Origin: Candidatus Poribacteria bacterium
GTDB lineage: Bacteria; Poribacteria; WGA-4E; WGA-3G
Assembly (NCBI GenBank): GCA_022825825.1
Contig: JAJDWA010000002.1
Coordinates: forward strand, 62,001-126,000
Direction: 5' to 3'
Length of the DNA: 64,000 bases
Shown here: in pieces, positions 37,235 through 46,973 of the stretch
Layout of the letters: each line of letters opens with the position of its first letter
Numbering within the stretch: position 1 is the first letter of the stretch
Notes under the pieces: model-generated
The model's input: the letters and a program-made list of their open reading frames with translations, nothing else
Database searches by the model: none
Told to the model about the DNA's origin: nothing
Program-made: the position numbers and the translations under genes

Positions 37235-38878
37235 TTACATTTTTTCTGTAATTATAAGTAACTGATTCGGTTTGACATCTTCCAATTTATTAACTTTTCC
37301 ACTGGGCCAAAACACCTCAATAGTTTTAATAATCTCATCTTTTTTTAATCCGAAGATTGCGGTTAGCTCACTCTGAGAACAGTAACTTGAACCACTTTTA
37401 ACAGTTCGGGTTTGTGTGCCAATAGCGGAAGTAATTCGGATGCGTGCGCCTATACCGTTACGGTTGCTCAATCGTCCAAGTAGTTTTATCTTAATCCATC
37501 TGTTGCGATTACCACCATCATTACGGTATAGATGCGCCTGTCCATTGGATGTTGTAACAAGTATATCTAAATCACCGTCATTATCTATGTCTCCACAGGC
37601 TGTGCCTCTGCCGACAATGGGGGTGGCTAAATCGGGGCCTACCTTTTCAACAACATCAGCGAACTTTCCATCAGAGGTGTTGTGAAATAGATGTGGTTGT
37701 TGCGCGTAAGTAACTTCACTCTGAATAGTGTTAATGTCTGTTTCAACATGTCCGTTCGCTGTGAAAATGTCTAAATTTCCATCTAAGTCAAAATCAAAGA
37801 AAAAACAACCGAAGGTAAGCGTTAATAGACTTGTATTTCCGAGTTGGGCTATTGGTGCATCGTCAATAAAAAAGTCGTCTTCATTGCGGTAGAGGTTCAA
37901 CATTTCATTGGAAAAATTCCCAATAATAAGGCTCTCTTTTCCACTATGGTCATAATCAGCGGCATCAACGCCCATTGCCCCAGTAGCAACCCCGCTTTCA
38001 TTATATGCCATGCCTGCCAACATCCCGACTTCAATAAAAGTGCCATCCCCATTGTTTTGATAGAGTTTATTTGGCTGCGTATCATTTGCTTCAAAAATAT
38101 CGGGGAGTCCATCTTGATTATAATCAAGTATGCAAACACCTAAGGATTTACTTGACGCATCGCTTATCCCTGAGATGCGTGACACATCAATAAATGTTCC
38201 ATCACCACGATTTCGAAAAAGTTTACTTGCCTGACCAGTATAAGATTCAGGAGTACAGTAAGACTTATTTTTCCCGTCAAGTGTGCAAAAAATGTCTGTC
38301 TCTATACTCCATTCAACGTAATTAGCTACATAAATGTCAAGATGACCATCCAGATTATAATCAAACCAAACACAGCTTGTTCCGAAGCCTGGATTGTCAA
38401 TGCCAGCGGCTTTCGTAGTATCTGTAAAAGTGCCATCACCATTGTTTCGGAAAAGTCGGTCAGCATTGAGACAACTCAGATAGATATCTTCATCACCGTC
38501 GTTATCGTAATCTGCGACTGCAACGCCCATACCGTACAGAGGAATATCTAAGCCAGCAGCTTCTGTGACATCGGTAAATGTGCCTTCTCCACTGTTTTGG
38601 TATAGAGCAAGGGTTTGCCTTTTTTTTGTTGAATGTCCTTCCCAGTCTTTCCCATTAACTAAAAGAATATCTTGCCATCCATCCGCATTGTAATCTAAAA
38701 ATGCACATCCGGATCCCATTGTTTCTGGTAAATATTTTTTTCCAAATGCGCCGTTATTATGGACAAAATTTATCCTCGCTTTTTGAGTTATTTCAGTAAA
38801 TAGCGGTAAAAAATCTGCGGCGACACTTGTAATTATATGAAAACAGAAAAGCAGCACAATAATTGTCAATTTTTTCAT
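37235..38878 (-). CDS. CRTAC1-like exported protein with FG-GAP/VCBS repeats and ASPIC/UnbV domain
   Basis: The 547-residue protein begins MKKLTIIVLLFCFHIITSVA, a clear signal peptide. I prefer this start at 38878 over one at 38914, which would overlap the upstream gene. Repeated DYDNDGDEDIYL, DYNLDGHLDIYVAN and DFDLDGNLDIFTANG motifs are calcium-binding FG-GAP blades of an integrin-like propeller. The C-terminal 80 residues (NGIGARIRITSAIGTQTRTVKSG, IEVFWPSGKVNKLEDV) are the ASPIC/UnbV domain. Such proteins are secreted, often in marine or environmental bacteria; binding partners are unknown. Confidence 0.9.
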   Translation of the reverse strand: MKKLTIIVLLFCFHIITSVAADFLPLFTEITQKARINFVHNNGAFGKKYLPETMGSGCAFLDYNADGWQDILLVNGKDWEGHSTKKRQTLALYQNSGEGTFTDVTEAAGLDIPLYGMGVAVADYDNDGDEDIYLSCLNADRLFRNNGDGTFTDTTKAAGIDNPGFGTSCVWFDYNLDGHLDIYVANYVEWSIETDIFCTLDGKNKSYCTPESYTGQASKLFRNRGDGTFIDVSRISGISDASSKSLGVCILDYNQDGLPDIFEANDTQPNKLYQNNGDGTFIEVGMLAGMAYNESGVATGAMGVDAADYDHSGKESLIIGNFSNEMLNLYRNEDDFFIDDAPIAQLGNTSLLTLTFGCFFFDFDLDGNLDIFTANGHVETDINTIQSEVTYAQQPHLFHNTSDGKFADVVEKVGPDLATPIVGRGTACGDIDNDGDLDILVTTSNGQAHLYRNDGGNRNRWIKIKLLGRLSNRNGIGARIRITSAIGTQTRTVKSGSSYCSQSELTAIFGLKKDEIIKTIEVFWPSGKVNKLEDVKPNQLLIITEKM

Positions 38879-38910
38879 TAAGATACTCGGATATTTTAGA
38901 TGCTTATGAC

Positions 38911-39645
38911 TCACTTCATTTTAAGTTTTCCCCAAGTCATTGCAAGTTTAGCGCGCGGTGAAACAGCCTGTGGTGTTCGTCTTCCAGGACCGCCATTCGG
39001 TATATTGTCTCCAGTTATCTCAACATCATCAAACCGCACGCGAGCATCTGCAACGACAATACCCGCCTGTCCACCTTTTAATGGTTCTGGATCAATTGCG
39101 GTGAAAATATGTGGGTCAGCGTCCCGTTCCAGATTTAAATTCTCTATACGGAACTCAAGTGTTCCATCTACAAAAACAGTTGCAGTCAGTTGATACCATG
39201 CGTCTTCTTCTGGAACAAATTGAAATCGTCTCGTTGACCAATCATTAAAAGTAGCTTTTACAATTCTGGCAGTGTCAATGACATAATCAATAAAGAACAG
39301 ATAACGGCTATCTTCTTCACCTCTATCGTGGAGTGTCAGGCCAAGGGTTGGCGGTTCATTTCTATCGTTAACTAATTTCGCTCGGCAGGATACAGTATAG
39401 TGCTCCCATTTGAGATCGCCTGTAAGCCAAAGACTCATGAAACCAGGTTTGAAGATTTCTCCAACTGCTTCACCATCGTTAATCCACCACTTTTCATCCT
39501 GGCGAACATGGTTAAAGATTTTCCATTCACGGGTATAATTATCTTCAAAATCATCGCGCCACGTGCCTGCAAAGGTTGGTAGCATCACATACATTGAAAG
39601 ACCAATAATAGTAATGCCAATCATTCTTACAACAATATTTTTCAC
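38911..39645 (-). CDS. exported lectin-fold (LamG/DUF1080-like) protein
   Basis: The 244-residue protein starts with GTG and a signal peptide (IGITIIGLSMYVMLPTFAG). A concanavalin-like jelly roll follows with DDFEDNYTREWKIFN, WEHYTVSCRAKLVND, GLTLHDRGEEDSRYLFFIDY and AGIVVADARVRFDDVEI. This layout fits glycan-binding or glycosidase-like domains (DUF1080/LamG-type) but no catalytic residues can be named. AGGAGA precedes the start. It lies 10 nt after the helicase-nuclease gene and 32 nt before the CRTAC1-like gene, so these are probably co-transcribed. Confidence 0.7.
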   Translation of the reverse strand: MKNIVVRMIGITIIGLSMYVMLPTFAGTWRDDFEDNYTREWKIFNHVRQDEKWWINDGEAVGEIFKPGFMSLWLTGDLKWEHYTVSCRAKLVNDRNEPPTLGLTLHDRGEEDSRYLFFIDYVIDTARIVKATFNDWSTRRFQFVPEEDAWYQLTATVFVDGTLEFRIENLNLERDADPHIFTAIDPEPLKGGQAGIVVADARVRFDDVEITGDNIPNGGPGRRTPQAVSPRAKLAMTWGKLKMK

Positions 39646-39655
39646 AGTTATCTCC

Positions 39656-42600
39656 TTACGGTTCGGTGATTATACACTGTCCCTGTGAATCTGCATAGGG
39701 ACAAGAACCGCAGTGTTCAAGGTTTTTTGTAAAAATCCCCCGCAGAAGTGATCTAATTTGTTCCTGCAATTTCTGCGAAACCTCTTGTAAGTCCATACTG
39801 CTGAAACACATCTGTTCATACCTACCTCGTTCTGTGAAATAAAAATTAATAATCACAGCTGGTTGATCAGGATAGACTTTATGGAAGAGAAGTGCACACA
39901 ATTCCATTTCTGGTTTACATGCTTGTAAATTTTGCTCCCCAAAAGTTTTGTAATTTAGAATCTGCCATTGCCCTCTTTGATCTTTAAAAAGTCTGTCAAA
40001 TTTACCTGAGACAATGTGTCCATTGATATCGGCATGAATTTGGCAATTCGTCCGTGTTTCGGATGCAGAAAACACTGTTTTTGCGAACTCGGAATTCAGA
40101 AAATTGTTGATGTGCGTCTCAAGCGTAACTTTCAGCTCGGTCAATGTGGATTTACTTGTTAACTGTGGGAAATTCTCCAATGTTGTATCAAGGAGTTTGT
40201 CAAGATTGCCTGTCTGTGAATCGTGTTTGATTTGATCAAGAATTCTACGAATTACTGCATCTATGTCGGTTTCATCGAGTACCGTTTGTCTTTTTTCAAG
40301 TGCAGGTATTTGTAACACATTTTCCAAGTAATAACGTAGCGGGCAACGCGCGTAGTTCGCAAGTTCAAGTACTGTGAACGATGTGTCAAAATCAGATGTT
40401 TTGGGTGGAGAAAATGGGTGTTCTGGAAACTCAACTGGGATTGTTTCATCGGATACTTTATCTACATCAATAGTGCCATAAAGTTGTTTGATCATAGGGA
40501 TATTTAGTTGAAAAGATTCCGTGTTGGCAGCGTTATTTGAATAGACGTTCAACGTAACAGGCAGCCCCAAAGAATCACCAGCTTCACCGATGTCAAGGTA
40601 TTCATAGAGCCATTTTAACATGTTATCCGGTTTATTATATGCATTGAGAGAACCTGATAGGATAAGTCGGTCTTCAGCACGAGTTGCGCCAACATAAAAC
40701 AAACGTTTCTTTTCCGCTTCGTCTTTAGCAGCAGCGCGATCTTTGATCAGGTGAACAATTTCTGGGTCAGTTTTGGCATAGCCTTCGTTCGGTTTAAGCG
40801 GCCTAAAACCGATGCCGAGTTCCTCATCAAAAAAAGGTTCTTTTGAAAATTGTCCGCCACGATTTAGACATGGAAGTATCACTACAGGAAATTGTTTGCC
40901 TTTTGCTGAATGAATTGTCATGATTTGAACTGCAGTGCTGCTTTCCTCAATTGGTGCTTCTCCCTCGCGCGGTTCTTCCGTAATTAAAATGTCTAAAAAG
41001 TCGATGAAATCAGCGAGAGTTTGTCTGTTTTCATCACCATCAAAATTTCTGGCAAGTTCTAAGAGTTTTTGGTAATTTGCCCACCGTTGCGGCCCCTGTC
41101 TACCTAATCCCAGTGTTCCGATCATTCCTGTTTCATTCACAATGGTGAGGATGAGTTGGTTTACCGGTAAGCGATGGGCGACTTGCATGTGGTTTTTTAA
41201 AGTCGTCATCGCTTTTGTGAGTTGACTTGAAGGGATCTCATAATTTCGTGCCTTTTCCCAAAAACTTTTCCCATCATACAGCGAAATTTCAAACAGTTCT
41301 GTGTCCGAAATACCAAAAGCTGGACCGCGTAGGATTCCGACAAGAGAAGTGTTATTTTGTGAGGGGGCATTGATAAAATTAAGGTAATTCCAAATGTCGT
41401 AAATTTCTTGGCGTTGATAGAAACCAACACCACCAGTGGTGAGGTAAGGGATGCCTTCCAAAATTAGTGCTTGTTCAATATCGGGCAAATGTCTCCGACT
41501 CCGAATAAGAATGGCGATATCGCCATTCTTAATTGGTTGTGGTGGGTCATTTTTACCTTCACCGCGTCCACACCCCTTCTCTTCGTTTGTTACCATTTTC
41601 TTAATGTGTTGTGCGATAAGTGCGTATTCGTTTGCTTCCTCGTTGTCGCTTTGTCCAAGAATAATTTCTACAGCACCGTTGGTGTCAGCATTACGCGCAT
41701 TAGTAAGCGGTTCATAAGGCACTGCATACTCACTTTCTGTTCCCTTTCCCATCAAACGTTCAAAAAAGTAATTGACAAACCCTATATTTTCTCGTAGTGA
41801 ACGAAAATTTTCAGTGAGTGAAATATCAAGTCCGCCTTGTTCAATGAGTTTTTCTCGCGTTTTTTTAAAGACTTGGACATCTGCGCCGCGAAACCCGTAA
41901 ATACTTTGTTTCGGATCGCCGACAATAAATAGATTAGCATCTTTGAGGTCATTTGTAAGCAGCATCACCAATTCATATTGCAGTTCGTTCGTATCCTGAT
42001 ATTCGTCTACCATATAGTACTTGTGCCGCGCTATTAGTTTCTTCCGTATTTCTTCGTTGTTAACAAGCAGATCGCGTGTTTTTATCTGAAGATCAGCGAA
42101 GTCAAGTTTACCTTGAGAAAGTTTGTCATTTTGATATTCATCAAAAACTTGGGTGTACAGAGTTAGCAAGTGGTAAGTTGTGCTAAGTAGAAATTCGTCA
42201 TCTGTTTCGTTTTCATCTGCATCAAGAGGGGGTGCGGATTTAATCTTTTCTGCTGCCGATTCCAGTAATTTGATTTCGTTCTCAATACCGGTTGTGTCAA
42301 CCCCTCTTTTCAGAAAATTAGTTTTTGCTATGCTGCCGCTTTGGATTGTAATTAAATCCGCTATCTTTTTAAGCAAATTCTGCACATCTGGCAAAGTTGG
42401 GTTTTTATCGGGAAGTGTTTCTAATTTTGTGGTTAAGATATTAACCTCTGCCACATTTTTGCCTTTAGCAACTTGTAGAGTAGTTGTTAGACATCGAATG
42501 AATTCAGACACTTCAGTTTCCGACATCAATTTTGCGTGAAAAACCTTTTGCCAAGTTTCAGGTAGTTGTCCTTCGTCGCGATTGCTATAGACCTCTTTCA

Positions 42601-43141
42601 TGAGTTTTTCAATCATATCTCGTTTTTCTACCATCATAGAAAAGAGATCAACTAATTTTTGACGGTTCCCATAGCTTTGCAGAGAATGACGTAGTACGTT
42701 GTAATATTCGTGTGTTGGATCTGTCGCTATCTTCTTAAGAGTATTTTTAATGGTTTGTTGGAGCAGGAGTTTTTGGTCTATGCCTTTCAGTATACTAAAA
42801 TTAGCAGGGACACCAGCTTGAAAAGGAAATTCTCTTAGGATACGCGAGCAGAATGTGTGTATCGTTGAAATTGGGGCAGTGTTCATCTGCTCAAGATACT
42901 TTTCACGTATTGCTGTATTTTCATCTTGCGTAAGCCTTTCTATGACACGTCCTTTCATTTCTGCTGCGGCTTTATCAGTGAACGTGATAGCAACAATCTG
43001 TTGCGGCGTAACGTTTCCATTCTGCAGGATTCTAAGGTAACGCTCAACTAACACAGCTGTTTTCCCAGAACCTGCCCCGGCAGTAACGCAGACATGCTTG
43101 TTAGTCTTTAAAGCATCTTGTTGGCTGTGTGTAAATTTCAT
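39656..43141 (-). CDS. UvrD/RecB-family helicase-nuclease (AddA-like)
   Basis: The 1161-residue protein is a DNA end-processing helicase-nuclease. Motif I GAGSGKTAVLVERYL lies near residue 22, motif II MVDEYQDTNELQ, motif III VGDPKQSIYGFRGADV, motif IV LTENFRS, motif V IHSAKGKQFPVVILP and motif VI YVGATRAEDRL. The C-terminal nuclease has GKFDRLF and QILNYK. Cys in YARCPLRYYL together with HCGSCPYADSQGQC suggests the iron-sulphur-staple PD-(D/E)XK nuclease, which I associate with AddB and Cas4 more than AddA. No partner addB is adjacent. It likely acts in double-strand break repair. The gap to the ABC gene is 33 nt. Confidence 0.88.
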   Translation of the reverse strand: MKFTHSQQDALKTNKHVCVTAGAGSGKTAVLVERYLRILQNGNVTPQQIVAITFTDKAAAEMKGRVIERLTQDENTAIREKYLEQMNTAPISTIHTFCSRILREFPFQAGVPANFSILKGIDQKLLLQQTIKNTLKKIATDPTHEYYNVLRHSLQSYGNRQKLVDLFSMMVEKRDMIEKLMKEVYSNRDEGQLPETWQKVFHAKLMSETEVSEFIRCLTTTLQVAKGKNVAEVNILTTKLETLPDKNPTLPDVQNLLKKIADLITIQSGSIAKTNFLKRGVDTTGIENEIKLLESAAEKIKSAPPLDADENETDDEFLLSTTYHLLTLYTQVFDEYQNDKLSQGKLDFADLQIKTRDLLVNNEEIRKKLIARHKYYMVDEYQDTNELQYELVMLLTNDLKDANLFIVGDPKQSIYGFRGADVQVFKKTREKLIEQGGLDISLTENFRSLRENIGFVNYFFERLMGKGTESEYAVPYEPLTNARNADTNGAVEIILGQSDNEEANEYALIAQHIKKMVTNEEKGCGRGEGKNDPPQPIKNGDIAILIRSRRHLPDIEQALILEGIPYLTTGGVGFYQRQEIYDIWNYLNFINAPSQNNTSLVGILRGPAFGISDTELFEISLYDGKSFWEKARNYEIPSSQLTKAMTTLKNHMQVAHRLPVNQLILTIVNETGMIGTLGLGRQGPQRWANYQKLLELARNFDGDENRQTLADFIDFLDILITEEPREGEAPIEESSTAVQIMTIHSAKGKQFPVVILPCLNRGGQFSKEPFFDEELGIGFRPLKPNEGYAKTDPEIVHLIKDRAAAKDEAEKKRLFYVGATRAEDRLILSGSLNAYNKPDNMLKWLYEYLDIGEAGDSLGLPVTLNVYSNNAANTESFQLNIPMIKQLYGTIDVDKVSDETIPVEFPEHPFSPPKTSDFDTSFTVLELANYARCPLRYYLENVLQIPALEKRQTVLDETDIDAVIRRILDQIKHDSQTGNLDKLLDTTLENFPQLTSKSTLTELKVTLETHINNFLNSEFAKTVFSASETRTNCQIHADINGHIVSGKFDRLFKDQRGQWQILNYKTFGEQNLQACKPEMELCALLFHKVYPDQPAVIINFYFTERGRYEQMCFSSMDLQEVSQKLQEQIRSLLRGIFTKNLEHCGSCPYADSQGQCIITEP

Positions 43142-43174
43142 TTTTATCAGTTGGTAATTGGATATTAAAAATCA

Positions 43175-44248
43175 CTATTCGTTTGTAGGCAAAGGCACAA
43201 TTGCTTTTGGAGACATTGAGATACCAACGGTATCGCCCGGTTTTTTTGTTTCAGTGCCAGGATTATGGATGATAGCTTTGAGTTTTAGCGTGTCTGCAAT
43301 TCGCAATTCGTATTCTTCAACTCTACCTAAATAAGTGACTGACCCGACTTTTGCGGTTAATTGGTTTGACACAGAATTGCCATTGAGATGAATTGTCTCT
43401 GGACGAATGGAACAACTAACTTCTTGTCCGGGAGTGAAATCGTGATATACATTTTCTGTGTGAAGCACACCCACAGGTGTTTCAATTGTGGCTTTACCGT
43501 TTGCTATTTCTTGGATATTGCCTGTTATGAAATTTGTTTCTCCTACAAAACTGGCAACAAAAGGATCAGCAGGATATTGATAAATTTCGCGCGGCGTGCC
43601 GACTTGGACAAAAACACCGTCTTTCATAATCGCCATTCGGTCAGCCATAGAAATCGCTTCAACCTGATCATGTGTAACATAGAGAGTTGTAATCTGCGTG
43701 CGATTATGGATGTCTTTAATTTCATCACGGAGATTTTGCCGTAGCGCAGCATCTAAATTGCTGAGCGGTTCATCAAGCAGAAGAACACTCGGTTCAATCA
43801 CTAACGCCCGCGCGAGTGCGATGCGTTGTTGCTGCCCACCCGAAAGTGTGTTTACTGGACGGTTGCGGTATTCAACCATCTGCACCATCTCAAGTACAGC
43901 CATAATTTTTTCATTGCGAACAGATTTATCAAGTTTGCGGAGCCTCAAACCGTATTCAATGTTCTCAGCAACGGTCATGTGTGGCCATAATGCATAATTT
44001 TGGAACACCATACCAGTGTTGCGTTGATGTGGTGGCACATCGTTCATAATCTTGTCATCAAATCGGAGTTCTCCTGTATCGGGACGATAGAATCCTGCAA
44101 GAACGCGAAGTAACGTCGATTTTCCACATCCAGAAGGGCCGAGCAGAAAAAACAACTCACCGGGCGCAATCGTCAAAGATATATTATTTACTGCCACTGT
44201 GGTATCAAATGCTTTTGTAATTTGGTTTAATTCAACACTAATTGACAT
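43175..44248 (-). CDS. ABC transporter ATP-binding protein (MalK/FbpC/PotA type)
   Basis: The 357-residue ATPase carries Walker A GPSGCGKST, Q-loop FQNYALWPH, signature LSGGQQQRIALARAL, Walker B LLLDEPLSNLD and the H-loop YVTHDQ. A C-terminal TOBE region (VGETNFITGN, SIRPETIHLNG) follows. This architecture serves sugar (CUT1), Fe(III), polyamine or sulfate importers. No permease or binding protein is adjacent, so it may energise transporters encoded elsewhere. A TTATAA-TTCG-TTATAA site sits 55 bp upstream. Confidence 0.9.
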   Translation of the reverse strand: MSISVELNQITKAFDTTVAVNNISLTIAPGELFFLLGPSGCGKSTLLRVLAGFYRPDTGELRFDDKIMNDVPPHQRNTGMVFQNYALWPHMTVAENIEYGLRLRKLDKSVRNEKIMAVLEMVQMVEYRNRPVNTLSGGQQQRIALARALVIEPSVLLLDEPLSNLDAALRQNLRDEIKDIHNRTQITTLYVTHDQVEAISMADRMAIMKDGVFVQVGTPREIYQYPADPFVASFVGETNFITGNIQEIANGKATIETPVGVLHTENVYHDFTPGQEVSCSIRPETIHLNGNSVSNQLTAKVGSVTYLGRVEEYELRIADTLKLKAIIHNPGTETKKPGDTVGISMSPKAIVPLPTNE

Positions 44249-44302
44249 ATAACGGATACCTTTATCTAACTTGAAACGAGATTCACTATTACCGCATTAT
44301 TT

Positions 44303-44318
44303 TTATAATTCGTTATAA
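44303..44318. promoter_or_regulatory. possible regulator box TTATAA-TTCG-TTATAA upstream of the ABC ATPase
   Basis: TTATAATTCGTTATAA is a perfect 6-bp inverted repeat around TTCG. It resembles a loose PerR/Fur-family half-site arrangement but is one base longer than the PerR box. The AT-rich setting makes chance likely. Confidence 0.3.
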
Positions 44319-44338
44319 TAAATAGAATGATGTGCTTC

Positions 44339-45151
44339 TTATTTGTCTATATCCTTCACACATCGGAAACCGATAGTGCTCCCTGTCGTTAGGTGATACC
44401 ATCGGTCAGCAACACGTAGGTCTTCAGCACTTCCTCCCCATCCACCACCACGTAAAATACGAAAGTTTTCATTATCAGGAGCGAATTCTCGACCAAAGCG
44501 CGGATTGTTTTTAGGTGACATTTCATAGAATTCACCGTTGTATTCGTCAAAACACCATTCCCAAACGTTTCCTGCCATGTCGTATAAACCGTAACCGTTT
44601 GGAGGAAAACTCCCGACAGGTGATGTCTGTTTCCATTTGTCTATGCCGCCTACACCACCAAAATTAGCATCATCATAAGTTATTATATCACCAAATGAAT
44701 ACTTTTTACCAATGAGATTACCACGTGCTGCATACTCCCATTCAGCCTCAGTCGGTAACCTTTTGTTCGCCCAGTTTGCATAAGCAACAGCATCGCGCCA
44801 TGTCACATTAACGACTGGATCATCAGGTTTGTTAAATTTTGAGTCGTGCCACAGAGGTGGAGGCGGATATCCTGTTGCTAATACGAACTGTTGATAGCGT
44901 GCGTTGGTAACTTCGTGAACGTCTATGTAGAAGGCATCAATGAACACCTCATGAACTGGATACTCATCTGTGTCCCCTGTGCCTTCCTGCGGATTTCCCA
45001 TCAGAAAAGTTCCAGATGGAATCAGCTGCATTTGTGCACCATCAATGTGGGAAACAATTTTTACCGATAATTCCTTTGACGGAACAGCATCTTGAGTACT
45101 TTCCGTGCATGCACATAGGAGGCAGATTGAAAGCAGAAAAATGCCTTTCAT
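44339..45151 (-). CDS. SUMF1-like (formylglycine-generating-enzyme fold) lipoprotein without catalytic Cys
   Basis: The 270-residue product starts MKGIFLLSICLLCACTES, a lipoprotein signal with Cys in LLCAC. The start at 45151 is chosen as it lies just past the selA stop; an earlier start at 45205 would overlap selA by 53 nt. The FGE-sulfatase fold is clear: IPSGTFLMGNPQEGTGDTDEYPVHEV, FYIDVHEVTNARYQQF, NKRLPTEAEWEYAARG, GLYDMAGNVWEWCFDEY and RILRGGGWGGS...GFRC. The active-site Cys pair expected after RGGSW/SFxC in true FGE is replaced by GSAEDLRVADRW, so formylglycine formation is unlikely. A binding or surface role is more plausible. Confidence 0.85.
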   Translation of the reverse strand: MKGIFLLSICLLCACTESTQDAVPSKELSVKIVSHIDGAQMQLIPSGTFLMGNPQEGTGDTDEYPVHEVFIDAFYIDVHEVTNARYQQFVLATGYPPPPLWHDSKFNKPDDPVVNVTWRDAVAYANWANKRLPTEAEWEYAARGNLIGKKYSFGDIITYDDANFGGVGGIDKWKQTSPVGSFPPNGYGLYDMAGNVWEWCFDEYNGEFYEMSPKNNPRFGREFAPDNENFRILRGGGWGGSAEDLRVADRWYHLTTGSTIGFRCVKDIDK

Positions 45152-45152
45152 A

Positions 45153-46604
45153 CTAACTTTCAGGAACATCACCTGATTTTGAGGCAACCTCTGCTGCAGT
45201 TTCAATTAATTGTTTTTGTTCTCTTTCGTAGAGAGTTCGCACATCAAAACACAATTGATCATTTTCGATCCGCCCAATAATAGGCGTGCTCCCTTGTCTG
45301 AAATGTTCCGCGAGTTTTTCAGCCGAAATCTCCAAAGGGTTTAGCACTACAGCAACACTCGGTAGTGTTTCAACAGGCAGCGATCCGCTTCCGATTTGTG
45401 AATATGTCTCAGTAATTTTAACCTCAATAGTTTCAGCAAAAATAACCGAGAGTCTGGCAGCAATTTCGTTAGCAGGCCCGTGCAGTTCATCAATAGTCCG
45501 GGCATATCGTTTAAACATAGGGAATTGCGTTAAAAGGGCATCCGGATTAAAGTATGCTTGCAGAGTTGCCGACAACGCTGCGATAGTCAATTTATCTACG
45601 CGTAAGGCACGCATTAAAGGGTTCTTTCGGATTTGCTGAATCCATTCGGTTTTTCCGACTATAATGCCTGCTTGTGGTCCTCCCAGCAACTTGTCACCGC
45701 TAAAAGTTACAATGTCAACGCCGCAAGTGATTCTATCCGCAACAACGGGTTCGTGAGGAAGTCCATAGTTAGAAAGATCAATTAACGCGCCGCTCCCTAA
45801 ATCCTCCATCGTAGGAATGCCGTGCTCAGTACCAAGTTCGGTCAATTCCGGCATATCAGGTGTTGTCGTAAAACCGACAATCTTATAATTACTTGGATGT
45901 ACCTTAAGAAGTAGTGCAGTGTTTTCGTTAATCGCTTCAGCATAATCACGCAGGTGTGTCCGATTTGTTGTACCGACCTCTCTGAGTATAGCCCCACTCG
46001 CTGCCATCACATCAGGAATGCGGAAGGCGCCCCCTATTTCAATTAACTCGCCACGTGATACGATGACTTCCTTTCCTTGCGCTACAGTTTGTAAAGCAAT
46101 TAACACGGCTGCCGCGTTATTATTAACGACTGTAGACGCTTCGCATCCAGTCAATTGTTGGAGGAGAGGTTCCGTAATCCGATCTCTATGTCCACGCTTT
46201 CCTGTTTCTAAGTCGTACTCCAAATTAACGTAGTTCTGTGCTGCGGCTTGCAGGCTTTTACGGGCAGTAGGTGATAGCAAAGCACGCCCAAGGTTTGTAT
46301 GTGTTACGGTTCCAGTAGCATTAACAACTGTTCGGAGGCGGGAATGCGTTATCTCTTCAATTCGCTGGCGCGTTAATGCTGCATATTCAGATGGTTCCGG
46401 TAGTGTCAAGTCTGCTTTTCCTTGCAGAATTTGGTCTCGAATGTCAGCAACGACTGACCGCAACGCATCTGTTACAAGTGGCCGAGCATACGCAACTTGC
46501 AGATCATGCATCTCCGGTAGCGATAAGAGTTTATCAATTGATGGGAGTTGACGTAGCAAACTATTACCGTTTTTGCTACTTTGTCCATCTGTTTTGGTAG
46601 TCAA
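45153..46604 (-). CDS. selA: L-seryl-tRNA(Sec) selenium transferase SelA
   Basis: SelA converts seryl-tRNA(Sec) to selenocysteyl-tRNA using selenophosphate and PLP. The 483-residue protein has NATGTVTHTNLGRALLSP, EYDLETGKRGHRD, NNNAAAVLIAL and the PLP Lys block FSGDKLLGGPQAGIIVG, then KNPLMRALRVDKLT. All are SelA hallmarks. The presence of SelA implies the organism uses selenocysteine. selB, selD and the Sec tRNA gene are not in this window. It is followed by the SUMF1-like gene with almost no gap. Confidence 0.97.
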   Translation of the reverse strand: MTTKTDGQSSKNGNSLLRQLPSIDKLLSLPEMHDLQVAYARPLVTDALRSVVADIRDQILQGKADLTLPEPSEYAALTRQRIEEITHSRLRTVVNATGTVTHTNLGRALLSPTARKSLQAAAQNYVNLEYDLETGKRGHRDRITEPLLQQLTGCEASTVVNNNAAAVLIALQTVAQGKEVIVSRGELIEIGGAFRIPDVMAASGAILREVGTTNRTHLRDYAEAINENTALLLKVHPSNYKIVGFTTTPDMPELTELGTEHGIPTMEDLGSGALIDLSNYGLPHEPVVADRITCGVDIVTFSGDKLLGGPQAGIIVGKTEWIQQIRKNPLMRALRVDKLTIAALSATLQAYFNPDALLTQFPMFKRYARTIDELHGPANEIAARLSVIFAETIEVKITETYSQIGSGSLPVETLPSVAVVLNPLEISAEKLAEHFRQGSTPIIGRIENDQLCFDVRTLYEREQKQLIETAAEVASKSGDVPES

Positions 46605-46973
46605 TTTCTTTTCCAGAATAAGTAAATGGAAATAGTTCTATAAAATAGTGCGGACATATTTATTCGTTGCGCTATAGATTCTATCAAATTAGTCTTCAAA
46701 TGTCAACGGTTTGTAAAAACTTTGGGGTGTAAAGCTTCTGGTATGTGTGTCAGCATCGCAGATTTCGCGGATTAGGGTGTTGGGAATGTCAAGTCGTTTT
46801 CATAGGATGTACCAATAACGTGTATACGTGTTTATTTATTTTTTGGATGTGTGTATAGAAAGTGGATAGGAATAATCCGCTTTCTCCGTGTTCTCCGCGA
46901 TTCTGACAACACAACATAATCCGTGATAATCCGCGATTCAGAGAATTAACAATTGTCAAAAGCGAAATCTGAT
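46605..46973. other. 369-bp gap without recognisable gene
   Basis: Between selA and the secreted WD40 gene only AT-rich sequence was seen. A short reading frame at 46789-46989 has no homology or ribosome site I can support. A promoter for selA is probably here but no clear -35/-10 pair was found. Confidence 0.5.
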
